From: DASSNU01 sp035701265
GTDB taxonomy: Bacteria; Gemmatimonadota; Gemmatimonadetes; Gemmatimonadales; Gemmatimonadaceae
Direction: 5' to 3'
DNA: 64,000 nucleotides
Assembly (NCBI GenBank): GCA_035701265.1
Contig: DASSNU010000017.1
Span: 1-64,000 of the forward strand
Under the pieces are notes generated by a model that worked only from the letters and a program-made list of their open reading frames with translations, had not been told where the DNA came from and ran no database searches. The translations under genes and the position numbers were made by a program. This document shows, piece after piece, positions 63,245 to 64,000 of the stretch (positions are counted from its first letter, which is position 1; each line of letters starts with the position of its first letter).

Positions 63245-64000
63245 CTACCGCGCATCTCCCTTCGGGAACAGCACGCGTCCGGGCTCCGCGGCATCGAGCG
63301 CGCCGAGGATGCGCGAGGTGAGCCGCGACCGGAGCCGCGCCGCGCGACGCGGCGAGACGAGATAGCGCACCACCGCCTCCACCCACGTGTTCTGGCTCAC
63401 CCGGAAGAACACGACAGGGCGCGACTGCACTTCCAGCTCGTCCACGGCCGTGCGCGCGAGCAGCGCACGGTAGGTCTCCACGCGCTTCGCCATCGTGCCT
63501 CCCAGTTCCTCGTCCGCCATGCGCACCATCGTGTCGGCCACGAACCGCAGGTCGCTCCCGTAGCCGATCTGGACGTAGATCTCGTTCCAGATGTACGGAA
63601 AGAGCGGCCACGAGTAGTTGTAGACCGCCTCGTGTAACACGTTGGCGTTGGGAAAGCGGATGAGCCGCCCGCTCGGCTGGTCGGTGGAGAGATACGGGCC
63701 GCCGAACTCCCACAGCGTGGTATCCAGGTAGTCCACGTCGATCACGTCGCCGGTGGCGTCGCCGATCTGGATGCGGTCTCCCACGCGATACGGCTGCTTG
63801 ATGAGGATGTACAGCCACCCGATGAAGCTCGACAGCGGCGTCTGCAGCGCGAAACCCAGGATCGCGGAGATGATCCCGAGCGAAACGGCGGCGGCGTACC
63901 AGTTGACGAAGAGCACCGAGATCACGATGAACGCGATCACGAGCCCTTCCACGAAGTGAATGATGCGCCGCACGTTGTAGCGCGACACATCGTCCTCGAG
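63245..64000 (-). CDS. MscS-family mechanosensitive channel, 5' end outside window
   Basis: The last 251 residues of a larger protein; the reading frame continues without a stop to the window edge. One helix (VIAFIVISVLFVNWYAAAVS) and the pore helix IISAILGFALQTPLSSFIGW precede the beta domain YRVGDRIQIGDATGDVIDVD, which is the MscS signature. The C-terminal region has EIYVQIGYGSDLRFVADTMV and ends RVLFPKGDAR. It opens on membrane tension to release solutes. Position and pore motif make the family clear; the size of the N-terminal part is unknown. Confidence 0.88.
   Translation of the reverse strand, partial: LEDDVSRYNVRRIIHFVEGLVIAFIVISVLFVNWYAAAVSLGIISAILGFALQTPLSSFIGWLYILIKQPYRVGDRIQIGDATGDVIDVDYLDTTLWEFGGPYLSTDQPSGRLIRFPNANVLHEAVYNYSWPLFPYIWNEIYVQIGYGSDLRFVADTMVRMADEELGGTMAKRVETYRALLARTAVDELEVQSRPVVFFRVSQNTWVEAVVRYLVSPRRAARLRSRLTSRILGALDAAEPGRVLFPKGDAR

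Noticed and set aside
1..64000. CRISPR arrays, tRNA/rRNA genes, insertion sequences
   Set aside because: No regular repeat-spacer pattern, cloverleaf, conserved rRNA segment, transposase or flanking terminal repeat was found by eye. A covariance-model scan would be decisive for small RNAs.

Overview
The window is a continuous stretch of GC-rich bacterial chromosome with about 50 protein genes, short intergenic gaps and many 4-nt start/stop overlaps. I see no rRNA, tRNA, CRISPR array, insertion sequence or prophage. The gene content suggests a Gram-negative aerobic chemoheterotroph of the Gemmatimonadota type. The reasons are secreted proteins whose signal peptides end in '...AQ', many lipoproteins, several secreted metallo- and serine peptidases (M1, M20, M61, DPP-IV), a 1168-residue sortilin-like BNR-repeat protein, a short CarboxypepD-reg/plug protein, SURF1, an RND pump with a TolC-type channel, and long-chain acyl-CoA dehydrogenase. 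The phylum is an inference; no marker gene is present.

Layout. 0.4-2.2 kb: a pair of lipoproteins with lower GC than the rest. 2.3-7.5 kb: M20 peptidase, poly-Gly lipoprotein, M1 peptidase. 7.5-10.7 kb (minus): family 2 glycosyltransferase and a PAS/PAS hybrid histidine kinase. 11.1-13.0 kb: a rhodanese, alpha/beta hydrolase and CoA-type Nudix operon. 13.1-15.3 kb: M61 peptidase and a DUF1469 membrane protein. 15.5-20.4 kb: a tightly overlapping ABC cassette (two FtsX-type permeases, ATPase, unknown protein, and an AttH/CrtC-like lipocalin carrying a permease-like N-terminal membrane segment). 20.4-23.8 kb: glycine-zipper protein, DUF72, a beta-hydroxyacid dehydrogenase and the plug-only protein. 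23.9-25.9 kb (minus): an ABC-2 exporter. 26.2-33.5 kb: lipoprotein, giant BNR protein, SURF1, acyl-CoA dehydrogenase. 33.5-34.6 kb: divergent MarR/VOC pair sharing a palindromic operator. 34.8-38.1 kb (minus): a copZ-copA-csoR copper-efflux operon with a recognisable promoter and operator. 38.2-42.3 kb: MgtE, a Cys-less HMA protein, a second beta-hydroxyacid dehydrogenase and a class V aminotransferase-like protein. 42.3-49.3 kb: NTF2-like and proline-rich lipoproteins, MtfA-like peptidase, a SET-domain methyltransferase, a DUF4015 lipoprotein, a lipoprotein/thioesterase continuous frame and a small unknown. 49.3-54.8 kb (minus): RND tripartite efflux operon. 55.1-60.3 kb: DUF819 membrane protein, a small protein, and a periplasmic-binding-protein/hybrid-kinase pair. 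60.3-64 kb (minus): MaoC hydratase, DPP-IV peptidase and a partial MscS channel.

The most unusual items are the AttEFGH-like cassette with its membrane-anchored lipocalin, the SET-domain protein with a complete post-SET zinc motif, the single open frame joining an exported lipoprotein to a cytosolic-type thioesterase, the binding-protein/hybrid-kinase pair with no transporter, and the HMA protein without its metal cysteines. All functional calls come from reading translated motifs; no database search was run.
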